A stretch of DNA of 64,000 bases from an uncultured Bacteriovorax sp. (lineage in GTDB: Bacteria > Bdellovibrionota > Bacteriovoracia > Bacteriovoracales > Bacteriovoracaceae), in contig CAMLMH010000001.1 in the NCBI GenBank assembly GCA_946481315.1, positions 806,001-870,000 on the forward strand, in the 5' to 3' direction. Below the pieces are notes generated by a model. That model saw only the letters and a program-made list of their open reading frames with translations. It was not told the origin of the DNA and ran no database searches. Every line of letters starts with the position of its first letter. Position 1 is the stretch's first letter. Made by a program: the position numbers and the translations under genes. Shown here piece after piece: positions 19,254 through 26,539 of the stretch.

Positions 19254-19663
19254 ATTGGCTTATGACTTTATTTTTTGGATGTATTTCTATAATACTCTCT
19301 ATGTTAGGACAAAAAAGAATGACATCAAAAAAGCGAGTTGAACATACGCAGGCATTAGTCTTCTTTATGTTGTCAATTGTGACTGGAACCTATTGTGTAA
19401 TTTCGATAATGGAGGCATCAACCAATACTATGAGTACACTGATAATCCTTCTTTTCTGGTTTATCAGTTTTGGGCTGCTGGTTCATTTTCAGAAAATGTT
19501 TAAAGAAAAAATTCTTGTTACACTCGCGTTGGTAATTTTTGGCGGGTGGCTGGCACTTAAAGATTTTACATTGAATGGAACAGACTGGTTTCTCATCTTA
19601 TCGATTTCTGTACTGACGTTGATTTTACAAGTTAGTAGACCTTTAAAAAGCAACAAGAACTAA
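19250..19663 (+). CDS. Small membrane protein coupled to the antiporter
   Basis: 137 aa with four or five hydrophobic segments (about 2-18, 34-53, 59-79, 86-102, 112-129). I do not recognise a family. Its ATG overlaps the antiporter stop in an ATGA tetranucleotide, so it is translated from the same mRNA and may be an accessory subunit of the exchanger; that is inference. Its stop codon overlaps by 4 bases the end of a convergent micro-ORF. Confidence 0.65.
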   Translation: MNWLMTLFFGCISIILSMLGQKRMTSKKRVEHTQALVFFMLSIVTGTYCVISIMEASTNTMSTLIILLFWFISFGLLVHFQKMFKEKILVTLALVIFGGWLALKDFTLNGTDWFLILSISVLTLILQVSRPLKSNKN

Positions 19664-19725
19664 TATTTAAGATATCCATAAATGAAGAATGCAATCCATA
19701 TAATCCAGAATAATTTTCCGGCCAT
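19660..19725 (-). CDS. 21-residue single-TM micro-protein downstream of nhaA
   Basis: Too short for routine gene calling. Frame ATG at 19725 to TAG at 19660 encodes 21 residues starting MAGKLFWIIW and ending GYLKY. This is a small charged N-terminus, one hydrophobic helix with two Trp and several aromatic residues, and a basic C-terminal tail, the layout of bacterial membrane micro-proteins. A CAGGGAG ribosome-binding site lies 5 bases before the ATG, as good as any in the window. It follows nhaA on the same strand, just after the nhaA terminator hairpin, so it needs readthrough or its own promoter. Supported by the ribosome-binding site and the protein pattern, not by homology. Confidence 0.55.
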   Translation of the reverse strand: MAGKLFWIIWIAFFIYGYLKY

Positions 19726-19735
19726 TTAAACTCCC

Positions 19736-19771
19736 TGAAAAAAGAGAGAGAGGCAGATGAAGGCCTCTCTC
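19736..19771 (-). terminator. Terminator of the dapB-nhaA operon
   Basis: Reading the minus strand: a perfect 9-bp stem GAGAGAGGC/GCCTCTCTC with an 8-base loop, then CTTTTTT, about 25 bases after the nhaA stop. The U-tract runs straight into the ribosome-binding site of the 21-codon micro-ORF. Confidence 0.85.
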
Positions 19772-19796
19772 ATGACTTAGGAGAAAACACCATAAT

Positions 19797-20987
19797 TTAG
19801 TTATGGTGAACGATTTGATTTCTATATCTAAGATTTAAAAACATAATAATGATTCCCAAAAAGGCAGAGAGAGCTGAAGACAGTACAATTGATGTTTTTG
19901 AAAAAATCTCGAGATCATCTGAGAGTGCTAGGTTTGAAATAAATAATGACATTGTAAAACCAATGCCGGCCAAAATACTAACACAGAAAATATCAGGCCA
20001 GTTTAATCCCTTACCTAAGTGGGCCAGCTTAAGTTTTACTGCGATAAAAGAAAAAAGCATTATCCCAACTGGTTTCCCTATAACGAGCCCAGTCAGGATT
20101 CCCTGAAAAATTGTGTGTTTAAATAAAGATCCGATTTCGATATTGGTTAAGTATATTCCAGCATTCGCAAAAGCAAATAAAGGTAAGATCCCATAACTGA
20201 CAAAGGGATGAAGAATTGAAATTAACTCTTCGACAGGCGAATAAATATCTACAGCACTCTTTTTTAACTCAGTCGCATAAGGTGTAAGTAATCCGATTAA
20301 GACCCCTGCAATTGTTGCATGAATTCCTGATCTAAGAGTAAAAAACCAGACAATGAATCCGAATAGGCAATAGAGTAAATAGCTTTTAAACTGTTTAAGC
20401 TTTAACAAGTGGATAAAAAACAGAAAAATAAAAGCTAAGAAAAGATATAGATAATTAATTTGGGCAGTATAAAAAAAGGCAATAACTAAAATTGCCCCCA
20501 GGTCGTCGACAATGGCAACGGCCAGTAAAAATATCTTCAGTGACAGAGGAATTTTTTTTCCAAAAAGTGTTAATGCTCCAAGAGCAAATGCAATATCAGT
20601 GGCCATTGGAATACCCCAGCCAGAGCGAAAATCTCCTTCTCTATTAATACACAGGTATATTAGTGCTGGTAGAACCATACCACCGATTGCGGCAAAAACA
20701 GGTAGAGCCGCTTTACGAGGATTATTTAGCTCGCCCTGAACAATTTCTTTTTTTAATTCCAATCCGATCACAAAGAAGAATATTGTCATTAGGCCATCGT
20801 TTATCCAATGCTCCATGGATAGATTTAAAAATTTGAAACTTAGAAAAGCAGAATAGGATGCTTCCCAGCCACTGTTGACCAGTACCATTGCCAGCAGAGT
20901 ACTTGAAAGCAGAATGATGCTTGAAAAAGCTTCAAGCTCAATGAATTTTCTTAAGGAATATCTGACTTTGTATAACCTGGCTTTCAT
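19797..20987 (-). CDS. nhaA: Na+/H+ antiporter NhaA
   Basis: 396-aa inner-membrane protein exchanging 2 H+ for 1 Na+. Family signatures are all visible: MEHWINDGLMTIFFFVIGLELKKEI, GWGIPMATDIAFALG (the Asp matching E. coli Asp133) and LAVAIVDDLGAILVIA (the Asp163-Asp164 pair). GIGFTMSLFI sits near the C-terminus, and the length is typical (E. coli 388). The ATG overlaps the dapB stop as ATGA, so translation is coupled to dapB. With the CPA-type antiporter next door, this part of the chromosome is rich in Na+/pH homeostasis genes. Confidence 0.96.
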   Translation of the reverse strand: MKARLYKVRYSLRKFIELEAFSSIILLSSTLLAMVLVNSGWEASYSAFLSFKFLNLSMEHWINDGLMTIFFFVIGLELKKEIVQGELNNPRKAALPVFAAIGGMVLPALIYLCINREGDFRSGWGIPMATDIAFALGALTLFGKKIPLSLKIFLLAVAIVDDLGAILVIAFFYTAQINYLYLFLAFIFLFFIHLLKLKQFKSYLLYCLFGFIVWFFTLRSGIHATIAGVLIGLLTPYATELKKSAVDIYSPVEELISILHPFVSYGILPLFAFANAGIYLTNIEIGSLFKHTIFQGILTGLVIGKPVGIMLFSFIAVKLKLAHLGKGLNWPDIFCVSILAGIGFTMSLFISNLALSDDLEIFSKTSIVLSSALSAFLGIIIMFLNLRYRNQIVHHN

Positions 20988-21751
20988 TTAACGGCTTTCA
21001 TGTTTGCTACAAATGTTTCATTGAGTGCCATTTCCATACTGAATAATCCAGAGCTTTGTTCAGCTAACCATTTCGCAGCAAAGATAGCTCCAGTACCGAA
21101 TGCAGCCCTGCTGACGCTTTCATGAGTAAGTCTCAGCGTTTGATAAGGAAGACCGAAGATGACTTCATGCTTGCCGATAATGCCGCCAACTCTTATTGAA
21201 TTAACGTGCTTGTCTGGCTCAAGTTCAAGAGTCTGTGCCAGCTTAAGGGCAGTTCCGGAGACATCCTTTTTAGCTCTGAAATGTTCTTCAACAACTTCAA
21301 TGTCTGCGTTGGGAATAATATTCTTTAGCATTTTTGAGGCCATCATTAACCAGTTTATACCCAGTGTAATATTGGGCGAATGAAGAACGGCAGTTTTGTC
21401 ACTGACATGATTAAGGATTTTTATCTCAGATAATGAATAATTTGAAATGGCCGAAACAATCTTAACTCCGGCATCGGCCATAATATGATAAAATTTTGCC
21501 CCTCCAGCAGAAGAAAAATCGATCACCAGATCCACCGGGTTATTGCGCAGGAAATGGGATGTCAGATTTTCTTTGGAAACAAAAGGCGCAAAAGCTTTAT
21601 CAAAGCCCAGAGCATGACTGGCGAATTTTAGATTAGAAGGTATTGAATTACGACAGACCCACCTAAGGTCAAGTTGTGAATCATTTGCAATTTCTTTTGC
21701 TACAATTGATCCGGTTCTTCCGAATCCAAACAGGCCCACACGAAGATTCAT
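20984..21751 (-). CDS. dapB: 4-hydroxy-tetrahydrodipicolinate reductase family (DapB)
   Basis: 255 aa. The N-terminal Rossmann motif is GFGRTG (residues 9-14). The active-site segment VEEHFRAKKDVSGTALK keeps the catalytic His157, Lys161 and the SGTA substrate loop, although the usual His-His pair is His-Phe and the Pro before SGT is Val. The C-terminal part IRVGGIIGKHEVIFG...LTHESVSRAAFGTGA matches DapB. The reaction is NAD(P)H reduction in the lysine/diaminopimelate pathway. The changes in the active-site loop and the operon with nhaA leave open that this is a paralogue with another role. Start at 21751 has TTGGAG upstream. Confidence 0.82.
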   Translation of the reverse strand: MNLRVGLFGFGRTGSIVAKEIANDSQLDLRWVCRNSIPSNLKFASHALGFDKAFAPFVSKENLTSHFLRNNPVDLVIDFSSAGGAKFYHIMADAGVKIVSAISNYSLSEIKILNHVSDKTAVLHSPNITLGINWLMMASKMLKNIIPNADIEVVEEHFRAKKDVSGTALKLAQTLELEPDKHVNSIRVGGIIGKHEVIFGLPYQTLRLTHESVSRAAFGTGAIFAAKWLAEQSSGLFSMEMALNETFVANMKAVK

Positions 21752-21936
21752 AGAAACTCCAATGCGTATGCGACCCTACATACAATAACTTCGGTCAGAA
21801 CCGAACCCTGAATAATACTTAAACAAGACGTTACATGAAAAATTTGAAAAGAGAGCGCTTTATCTAATCAACATCGAAAAAAAATGTCAATAATTTACTA
21901 AGGAATATCATTTAGTACCGGAGAAAAAGATTCTAG

Positions 21937-22965
21937 CTAATTAAAATATCTCTTTTTAATCCAGAGAGAAACTTTAACCAGACCCAGTAAAACAGGTACT
22001 TCTACCAGCGGACCGATGACAGCTGCAAAAGCTGCTCCATGATTGATTCCGAAAGTTGCAATTGCCACGGCAATGGCCAGCTCAAAGTTATTTGAAGCAG
22101 CCGTAAATGAGAGAGTTGCTGAACGAGAATAATCAGATCCAGCTTTTTTACTCATCACCATTGAGATTAAAAACATAATCAGAAAATACAACGTTAGTGG
22201 TAAGGCAATTCTGAGAACATCTAAAGGAAGTTGAATGATTTTTTCAGCTTTGAGTGAAAACATTATAACAATGGTAAAAAGTAGAAATATCAAAGTCAGA
22301 GGAGATATTTTGGGTAAAAAGTTTGTTTCGTACCAATTTGTCCCTTTCTTTTCGATCACTAGTTTTCTGGTCACAAATCCCATTAAGAAAGGTATTCCAA
22401 GATAAATCCCGACCGAATGAGCAATCTCCGACATCGTAAAATTGACTTCAAAACTGTGTAGCCCAAAAAAGTTGGGAAGATAAGTCATAAAGAAAGTAGC
22501 ATAGACGGGAAAAAAAAGAATTTGAAATAGTGAGTTGAATGCTACCAGGCCGGCACAATATTCTGAATTTCCTTCCGCCAGTTGATTCCAGACTAGCACC
22601 ATCGCAATACATCTGGCCAGCCCGATGAGAATTAAACCCATCATATAATCAGGAGACTCTTTTAAAAAAATGATGGCCAAAAAAAACATTAACAAAGGTC
22701 CGAGGATCCAGTTTTGGATCAGAGAAATAGCCAGTATTTTTTTGTCTTTAAAAACGAAGCCAATCTCTTCATATTTTACTTTGGCCAGAGGAGGGTACAT
22801 CATGAGGATCAGACCAATAGCAATGGGAATAGATGTTGTTTTGATAGAAAATGAGTCAATAAATCCAGCAAAAGAGGGAAACAGATTTCCAATCAATATC
22901 CCTGCCAGCATTGCCAGGAAAATCCACATTGTAAGATAGGTATCGAGAAAGGATAGTTTTTTCAT
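21937..22965 (-). CDS. acr3: ACR3-family arsenite efflux transporter
   Basis: 342-aa membrane protein with ten hydrophobic helices. The ACR3 signature [15 protein letters not shown] contains the conserved Cys in TM4 that interacts with As(III). LTLYFLIMF and [25 protein letters not shown] motifs in the C-terminal half also fit. It exports arsenite produced by the neighbouring ArsC. I choose the ATG at 22965: the upstream ATG at 22980 lies between the -35 and -10 of the only good promoter and so would not be in the mRNA. That makes the transcript close to leaderless. Confidence 0.93.
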   Translation of the reverse strand: MKKLSFLDTYLTMWIFLAMLAGILIGNLFPSFAGFIDSFSIKTTSIPIAIGLILMMYPPLAKVKYEEIGFVFKDKKILAISLIQNWILGPLLMFFLAIIFLKESPDYMMGLILIGLARCIAMVLVWNQLAEGNSEYCAGLVAFNSLFQILFFPVYATFFMTYLPNFFGLHSFEVNFTMSEIAHSVGIYLGIPFLMGFVTRKLVIEKKGTNWYETNFLPKISPLTLIFLLFTIVIMFSLKAEKIIQLPLDVLRIALPLTLYFLIMFLISMVMSKKAGSDYSRSATLSFTAASNNFELAIAVAIATFGINHGAAFAAVIGPLVEVPVLLGLVKVSLWIKKRYFN

Positions 22966-22971
22966 TTGTTT

Positions 22972-23003
22972 ATTATACATTCTGTACCCAGGTACGTAGT
23001 CAA
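22972..23003 (-). promoter_or_regulatory. acr3 promoter with MerR-type operator
   Basis: Minus strand: -35 TTGACT (22998-23003), 20-bp spacer, -10 TATAAT (22972-22977). The spacer ACGTACCTGGGTACAGAATG contains the perfect inverted repeat GTAC-N4-GTAC, the core of mercury MerR operators. Over-long 19-20 bp spacers with such a dyad are the hallmark of MerR-family activation. The expected transcription start falls within two bases of the acr3 ATG. Confidence 0.72.
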
Positions 23004-23039
23004 GAATAGATTTTATTTTTTTGAAAAGTGAAAATGAGT

Positions 23040-23071
23040 TTGACTCTGTAGTATGGTACTGAGTTTATAAT
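23040..23071 (+). promoter_or_regulatory. arsI-arsC promoter with the same MerR-type layout
   Basis: Plus strand: -35 TTGACT (23040-23045), 20-bp spacer, -10 TATAAT (23066-23071). The spacer CTGTAGTATGGTACTGAGTT shares GTA-N4-GGTAC at the same offset as the divergent acr3 promoter, 12 of 20 spacer positions being identical. The two -35 boxes are 36 bp apart, so one regulator could control both. No MerR or ArsR gene is in the window. Confidence 0.68.
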
Positions 23072-23092
23072 GAAAATAACAAGGAGAAAAAT

Positions 23093-23539
23093 ATGAAACG
23101 TTTTCATATCCACGTCGGAGTTAAAGATCTTGAGCAGTCGATTAATTTTTATTCAACACTTTTTGGGCAGAAACCTAATAAGGTTAAAGAGGATTATGCC
23201 AAATGGATGCTTGAAGATCCAAGAGTTAATTTTGCCATTTCAACACGTGCGGGACAAAAAGGGGTCGACCATCTGGGATTGCAGGTAGATGCTCCGGAAG
23301 AACTATCTGAACTGACTAACAGGTTAAAAAATGCGGATCTTGGCATTTATGACGAAGGTACAACGACATGTTGTTATGCTGAATCGGCTAAGGCCTGGGT
23401 AAAGGATCCGGCAGGCATTGCCTGGGAGGCATATCACACCATGGCCGATGCAGAAGTTTTTAACAAAAAAGAGTCTTTCCAGGTAGAATCGGCTTGTTGT
23501 GCGCCGACTGCAACTGAAACAAAAAAAAGCTGTTGCTAA
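23093..23539 (+). CDS. ArsI/CadI family VOC metalloenzyme
   Basis: 148-aa vicinal-oxygen-chelate fold protein. Metal ligands of the fold: His5/His7 region FHIHVGV, the central DHLGLQV and the late Glu in GIAWEAYH. The EGTTTCCYAESAKAWVKDP segment carries the vicinal cysteine pair that binds trivalent organoarsenicals in ArsI C-As lyases; CadI proteins share it. The C-terminus is Cys-rich (ACCAP...SCC), as in many ArsI. It would demethylate methylarsenite or bind metal. Lies 9 bases upstream of arsC, with AAGGAG before the ATG. Confidence 0.88.
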   Translation: MKRFHIHVGVKDLEQSINFYSTLFGQKPNKVKEDYAKWMLEDPRVNFAISTRAGQKGVDHLGLQVDAPEELSELTNRLKNADLGIYDEGTTTCCYAESAKAWVKDPAGIAWEAYHTMADAEVFNKKESFQVESACCAPTATETKKSCC

Positions 23540-23548
23540 GGGAATTTG

Positions 23549-23968
23549 ATGAAAAAAAACATTATGTTTTTATGCACAGGAAATTCATGTCGCTCGCAAA
23601 TGGCGGAAGGCTTTGCCCGAAAATACTGGGGACATAGTTTTAATATTTTTTCTGCTGGAACTAAAAAACACGGTATGAATCCCCGTGCTGTCAAAGTAAT
23701 GATGGAAGCTGGTGTAAATATTTCATCTCACTCTTCAAAGACAATAGAAGAACTGCCGTCAGTCTTTTTTGATTATGTTATAACTGTTTGCGATCATGCT
23801 TATGAAAATTGTCCGTACTTTCCGGGAGGTAAAGTCATCCATGTTGGATTTGACGATCCTCCCGCCCTCACAAAAGAAATGTCTGATGAAGAGGAAATTC
23901 TTAATGTTTATCGCCGAGTCCGGGATGAAATTCATAAATCTATAAAAAAACTAGATGAACTCCTCTGA
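23549..23968 (+). CDS. arsC: Arsenate reductase, thioredoxin-coupled (LMW phosphatase type)
   Basis: 139 aa. The P-loop CTGNSCRSQMAEGFAR near the N-terminus is the LMW tyrosine phosphatase/ArsC nucleophile motif. ITVCDHAYENCPYFPG supplies the redox Cys pair of the S. aureus pI258 type enzyme, and GFDDPPA follows as usual. It reduces arsenate to arsenite with thioredoxin. The start is ATG 23549, with GGGAA upstream, rather than the overlapping TTG at 23546. In operon with arsI/cadI, divergent from acr3. Confidence 0.93.
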   Translation: MKKNIMFLCTGNSCRSQMAEGFARKYWGHSFNIFSAGTKKHGMNPRAVKVMMEAGVNISSHSSKTIEELPSVFFDYVITVCDHAYENCPYFPGGKVIHVGFDDPPALTKEMSDEEEILNVYRRVRDEIHKSIKKLDELL

Positions 23969-23971
23969 TTC

Positions 23972-25402
23972 TTACTGGTACATTCGCTGCAGGAATTCAG
24001 GCTTATCATTTTTGATGTCATAAAAAAATGAATCTGATTTTCCCTTCACTAAAGGATACTGTAATTCTTCCCAGGCAGTCATTCCACCAATGAGATTATA
24101 AACATTTCTATAGCCTGCTTTCTTGAGTAGGCTCACTGCCAGACTGGCACGATGACCAACGCTGCAGGTAACTGCGATGGGTTTATCAGTTTTGAAGTCA
24201 ATGAGAAATTTTCCCAGATCACCGACGTAGCAGTGAACAGCATCTTCGATATGGCCTTCCTCTTCAAACTCACTGATCTCCCGGACATCTAAGACAAAAA
24301 ATTCGTCTCTTTTTTCTTTGAGGCCGGATGGTGAAACAATTCCTGACGATTCAACGGGTAAACCTATGTTTCTCCACTGTTCAAAGTTTTCAGTTAGGAC
24401 TCCGCTGATACTTTCCATTCCAATTCTGGTTAAGAACTGAAATGCTTTTTTCAGATCATCTGCCCTTTCAAGAACCAGATAGAGAGGTGTGTCTGGTTCT
24501 GCGATATGTCCCCCGAAAACCGGAAGACCATCCAGCCAGATACTATATGAACCTTTAATGTGAGCTCCGGCAAATGCTTCAGGCAATCGGGTGTCAACGA
24601 TGATTCCTTCCTCTGCTTTTTTGCAAAATTCTTTTGCCTCAAATATTTTGATAGAATCAATCTTCTTATCCAGAGGTCTTCCTCCATAAAGATTCATTTT
24701 TTCCATCAAAGTAAAATAGGGAGGCCGAGGTATTCTTTCCTCCAGCTTATTCTTAATGAATTCTGTCTTACTTTTAATAAAAACCGGATTGTAGGTTTGT
24801 TCAAACCCAAGTGTCGATTGATCATATTCAGCTATATTTCCACCACAAACAGATCCTGATCCATGAGCAGGATACAAAAGTGTCTGTGGGCCCAAAGGAA
24901 GTATTTTTTCGTGTATCGAATCGTATAAAAGAGCTGCATTTTCTGCAGTTCTCTTTTTATCGGGTAAATCGGTGCGCCCGGCTTCGCCGACAAACAGAGC
25001 ATCCCCGGTAAACACCGCCCAGCAATCTTTCTTGCCTTTTAGATAAATGGCATATGACATGCTCTCAGGTGTGTGCCCTGGTGTATGCAGGCCCTTAATT
25101 ATGATGTCTCCGACTGTGAAGCTTTCACCGTCTCGCAGTCTGATGTCGCAATAAGAAAACAATTCGTGATCGCCTCCTATGATTTTTGCATCCAGCAGAC
25201 TTTTAATTGTTTTTGAACCAAGCACAAAATCTTCCTGCCGATGGGTTTCCAGTACATACTGAATATCAATTCCGTTTGCTCGGGCAATTTCCAGATATTC
25301 TTCTACGTCGCGACGGGGATCGACTACAATTCCGATTTTCTGTGAAGCGAGGATGTAGGCGTTATGGGCGAGTCCGGGGGTTTTGATACTTTGAAAAAAC
25401 AT
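23972..25402 (-). CDS. MBL-fold protein with two rhodanese domains
   Basis: 476 aa. Residues about 1-235 are a metallo-beta-lactamase fold like persulfide dioxygenases and their relatives: VDPRRDVEEYL, HTPGHTPESMSY, FTGDALFVGEAGRTDL, LLYPAHGSGSVCGG. The first metal motif is degenerate: THRQEDF where persulfide dioxygenases have THxHxDH, so two His ligands are missing while Glu-Asp remain. Two rhodanese domains follow. The first (about 265-350) lacks a catalytic Cys, the second (about 370-460) has CSVGHRAS with Cys. A role in sulfane-sulfur handling is inferred from this and from the divergent YeeE/YedE genes. The ATG at 25402 has GAGGT 6 bases upstream; the GTG at 25414 lies in that ribosome-binding site. 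Confidence 0.83.
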   Translation of the reverse strand: MFFQSIKTPGLAHNAYILASQKIGIVVDPRRDVEEYLEIARANGIDIQYVLETHRQEDFVLGSKTIKSLLDAKIIGGDHELFSYCDIRLRDGESFTVGDIIIKGLHTPGHTPESMSYAIYLKGKKDCWAVFTGDALFVGEAGRTDLPDKKRTAENAALLYDSIHEKILPLGPQTLLYPAHGSGSVCGGNIAEYDQSTLGFEQTYNPVFIKSKTEFIKNKLEERIPRPPYFTLMEKMNLYGGRPLDKKIDSIKIFEAKEFCKKAEEGIIVDTRLPEAFAGAHIKGSYSIWLDGLPVFGGHIAEPDTPLYLVLERADDLKKAFQFLTRIGMESISGVLTENFEQWRNIGLPVESSGIVSPSGLKEKRDEFFVLDVREISEFEEEGHIEDAVHCYVGDLGKFLIDFKTDKPIAVTCSVGHRASLAVSLLKKAGYRNVYNLIGGMTAWEELQYPLVKGKSDSFFYDIKNDKPEFLQRMYQ

Positions 25403-25451
25403 AATTGACCTCACAGGATGAACTTATTCTTTCTATTATCGTTGCAAGTTA

Positions 25452-25465
25452 AACACCTGAGTGTT
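25452..25465. promoter_or_regulatory. Palindrome in the divergent sulfur-gene promoter region
   Basis: AACAC-CTGA-GTGTT, a perfect 5-4-5 inverted repeat roughly midway between the MBL-rhodanese and YeeE starts. It could be an operator for a shared regulator; no direct evidence. Confidence 0.35.
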
Positions 25466-25527
25466 GTGGCAGTGGTACTTGTCTGTCCTGCCGGAAATAT
25501 TCTAAAAAAGAGGAAGTGAGGTTACAT

Positions 25528-26016
25528 ATGTGGTCACCCTACATCGTCGGCGCATTTATTGGAATATTAGTTTGTGCAAGTCTTTATTTTTCAAAACAAC
25601 CGGTTGGTGCTTCATCTGCTTATGCTTCTTTGGCCGGACTCATTGGCAAGCTGGTAGCCCCTCGACATACATCACATCTGGATTATTTTAAAAAGAATCC
25701 ACCCGAGTTTAACTGGGAATTCGTTTTTGTTCTCTCAATTATCATGGGGGCATTTGTCTCAGCGGTTACATCAGGCGATTTCAAGCTCGAGTGGTATCCC
25801 CAAATGTGGACAGAGACTTTTGGTCAACACAATAACATCTATTATGCACTCCTTGCTTTCTTAGGTGGAATTCTTATGTCTTTTGGCGCCCGAATGGCCG
25901 GAGGCTGTACTAGTGGTCATGGAATCAGCGGAACCATTCAGCTTAGTGTGGCTTCATGGATATCACTCATTTGTTTTTTTGCAGGAGGGGTGCTGGCCAT
26001 CAGGCTAATCTATTAA
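25528..26016 (+). CDS. YeeE/YedE family sulfur transporter, first half
   Basis: 162-aa membrane protein with about four helices and the GARMAGGCTSGHG motif of YeeE/YedE (DUF395) proteins, in which the conserved Cys relays thiosulfate or sulfane sulfur across the membrane. It is half the size of E. coli YeeE, and the second half is encoded by the next gene, one base downstream, as in other split pairs. The ATG at 25528 has GTGAGG upstream and is preferred to the GTG at 25516. Confidence 0.87.
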   Translation: MWSPYIVGAFIGILVCASLYFSKQPVGASSAYASLAGLIGKLVAPRHTSHLDYFKKNPPEFNWEFVFVLSIIMGAFVSAVTSGDFKLEWYPQMWTETFGQHNNIYYALLAFLGGILMSFGARMAGGCTSGHGISGTIQLSVASWISLICFFAGGVLAIRLIY

Positions 26017-26017
26017 T

Positions 26018-26539
26018 ATGAAAAAATTAAATCATTTCAAGCCTGTTCTCTTTGGATCTATTTTTGGGTTTCTTTTGCATAAAGGAGGAGTGACCAAATA
26101 TCATGTTCTGGAAGGGCAGTTATTATTAACTGATTTTACTGTCATGAAAGTCATTCTTTCAGCTATTGCAGTCGGCATGGTTGGATTTATGCTTTTACAC
26201 AAGACCGGAAAAGTCGAGCCACAGATTAAACCCGCTCAACTCGCTTCCAATATCATCGGAGGTCTTATTTTCGGCGTGGGGTTTGCTTTTGCCGGTTTTT
26301 GTCCCGGAACTGGAGCAGCTGCTTTAGGTGAAGGAGAAATGGGAGCACTTTATTACATAGGTGGGATGGTTGCTGGCTCATATCTTTATGCTGAAGTATC
26401 AGGAAAGATCAGCCGGACAATTCAAAAAATAGGTAACAAGGGCAAGCTTACCCTGCCTGAAGCGCTTAATGTGCAGAGAGTAAAATTTGTCATTTCATCT
26501 GCTGTCGCAATTATTGCATTATTCTTTATTCTTGAATAA
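26018..26539 (+). CDS. YeeE/YedE family sulfur transporter, second half (DUF6691-like)
   Basis: 173 aa, four hydrophobic helices, with GFAFAGFCPGTGAAALGEG as the counterpart of the Cys motif in the first half. The pair likely assembles into one YeeE-like channel. It starts one base after the stop of the preceding gene. Its 3' end overlaps the convergent ferroportin-like gene by 21 bases. Confidence 0.85.
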   Translation: MKKLNHFKPVLFGSIFGFLLHKGGVTKYHVLEGQLLLTDFTVMKVILSAIAVGMVGFMLLHKTGKVEPQIKPAQLASNIIGGLIFGVGFAFAGFCPGTGAAALGEGEMGALYYIGGMVAGSYLYAEVSGKISRTIQKIGNKGKLTLPEALNVQRVKFVISSAVAIIALFFILE

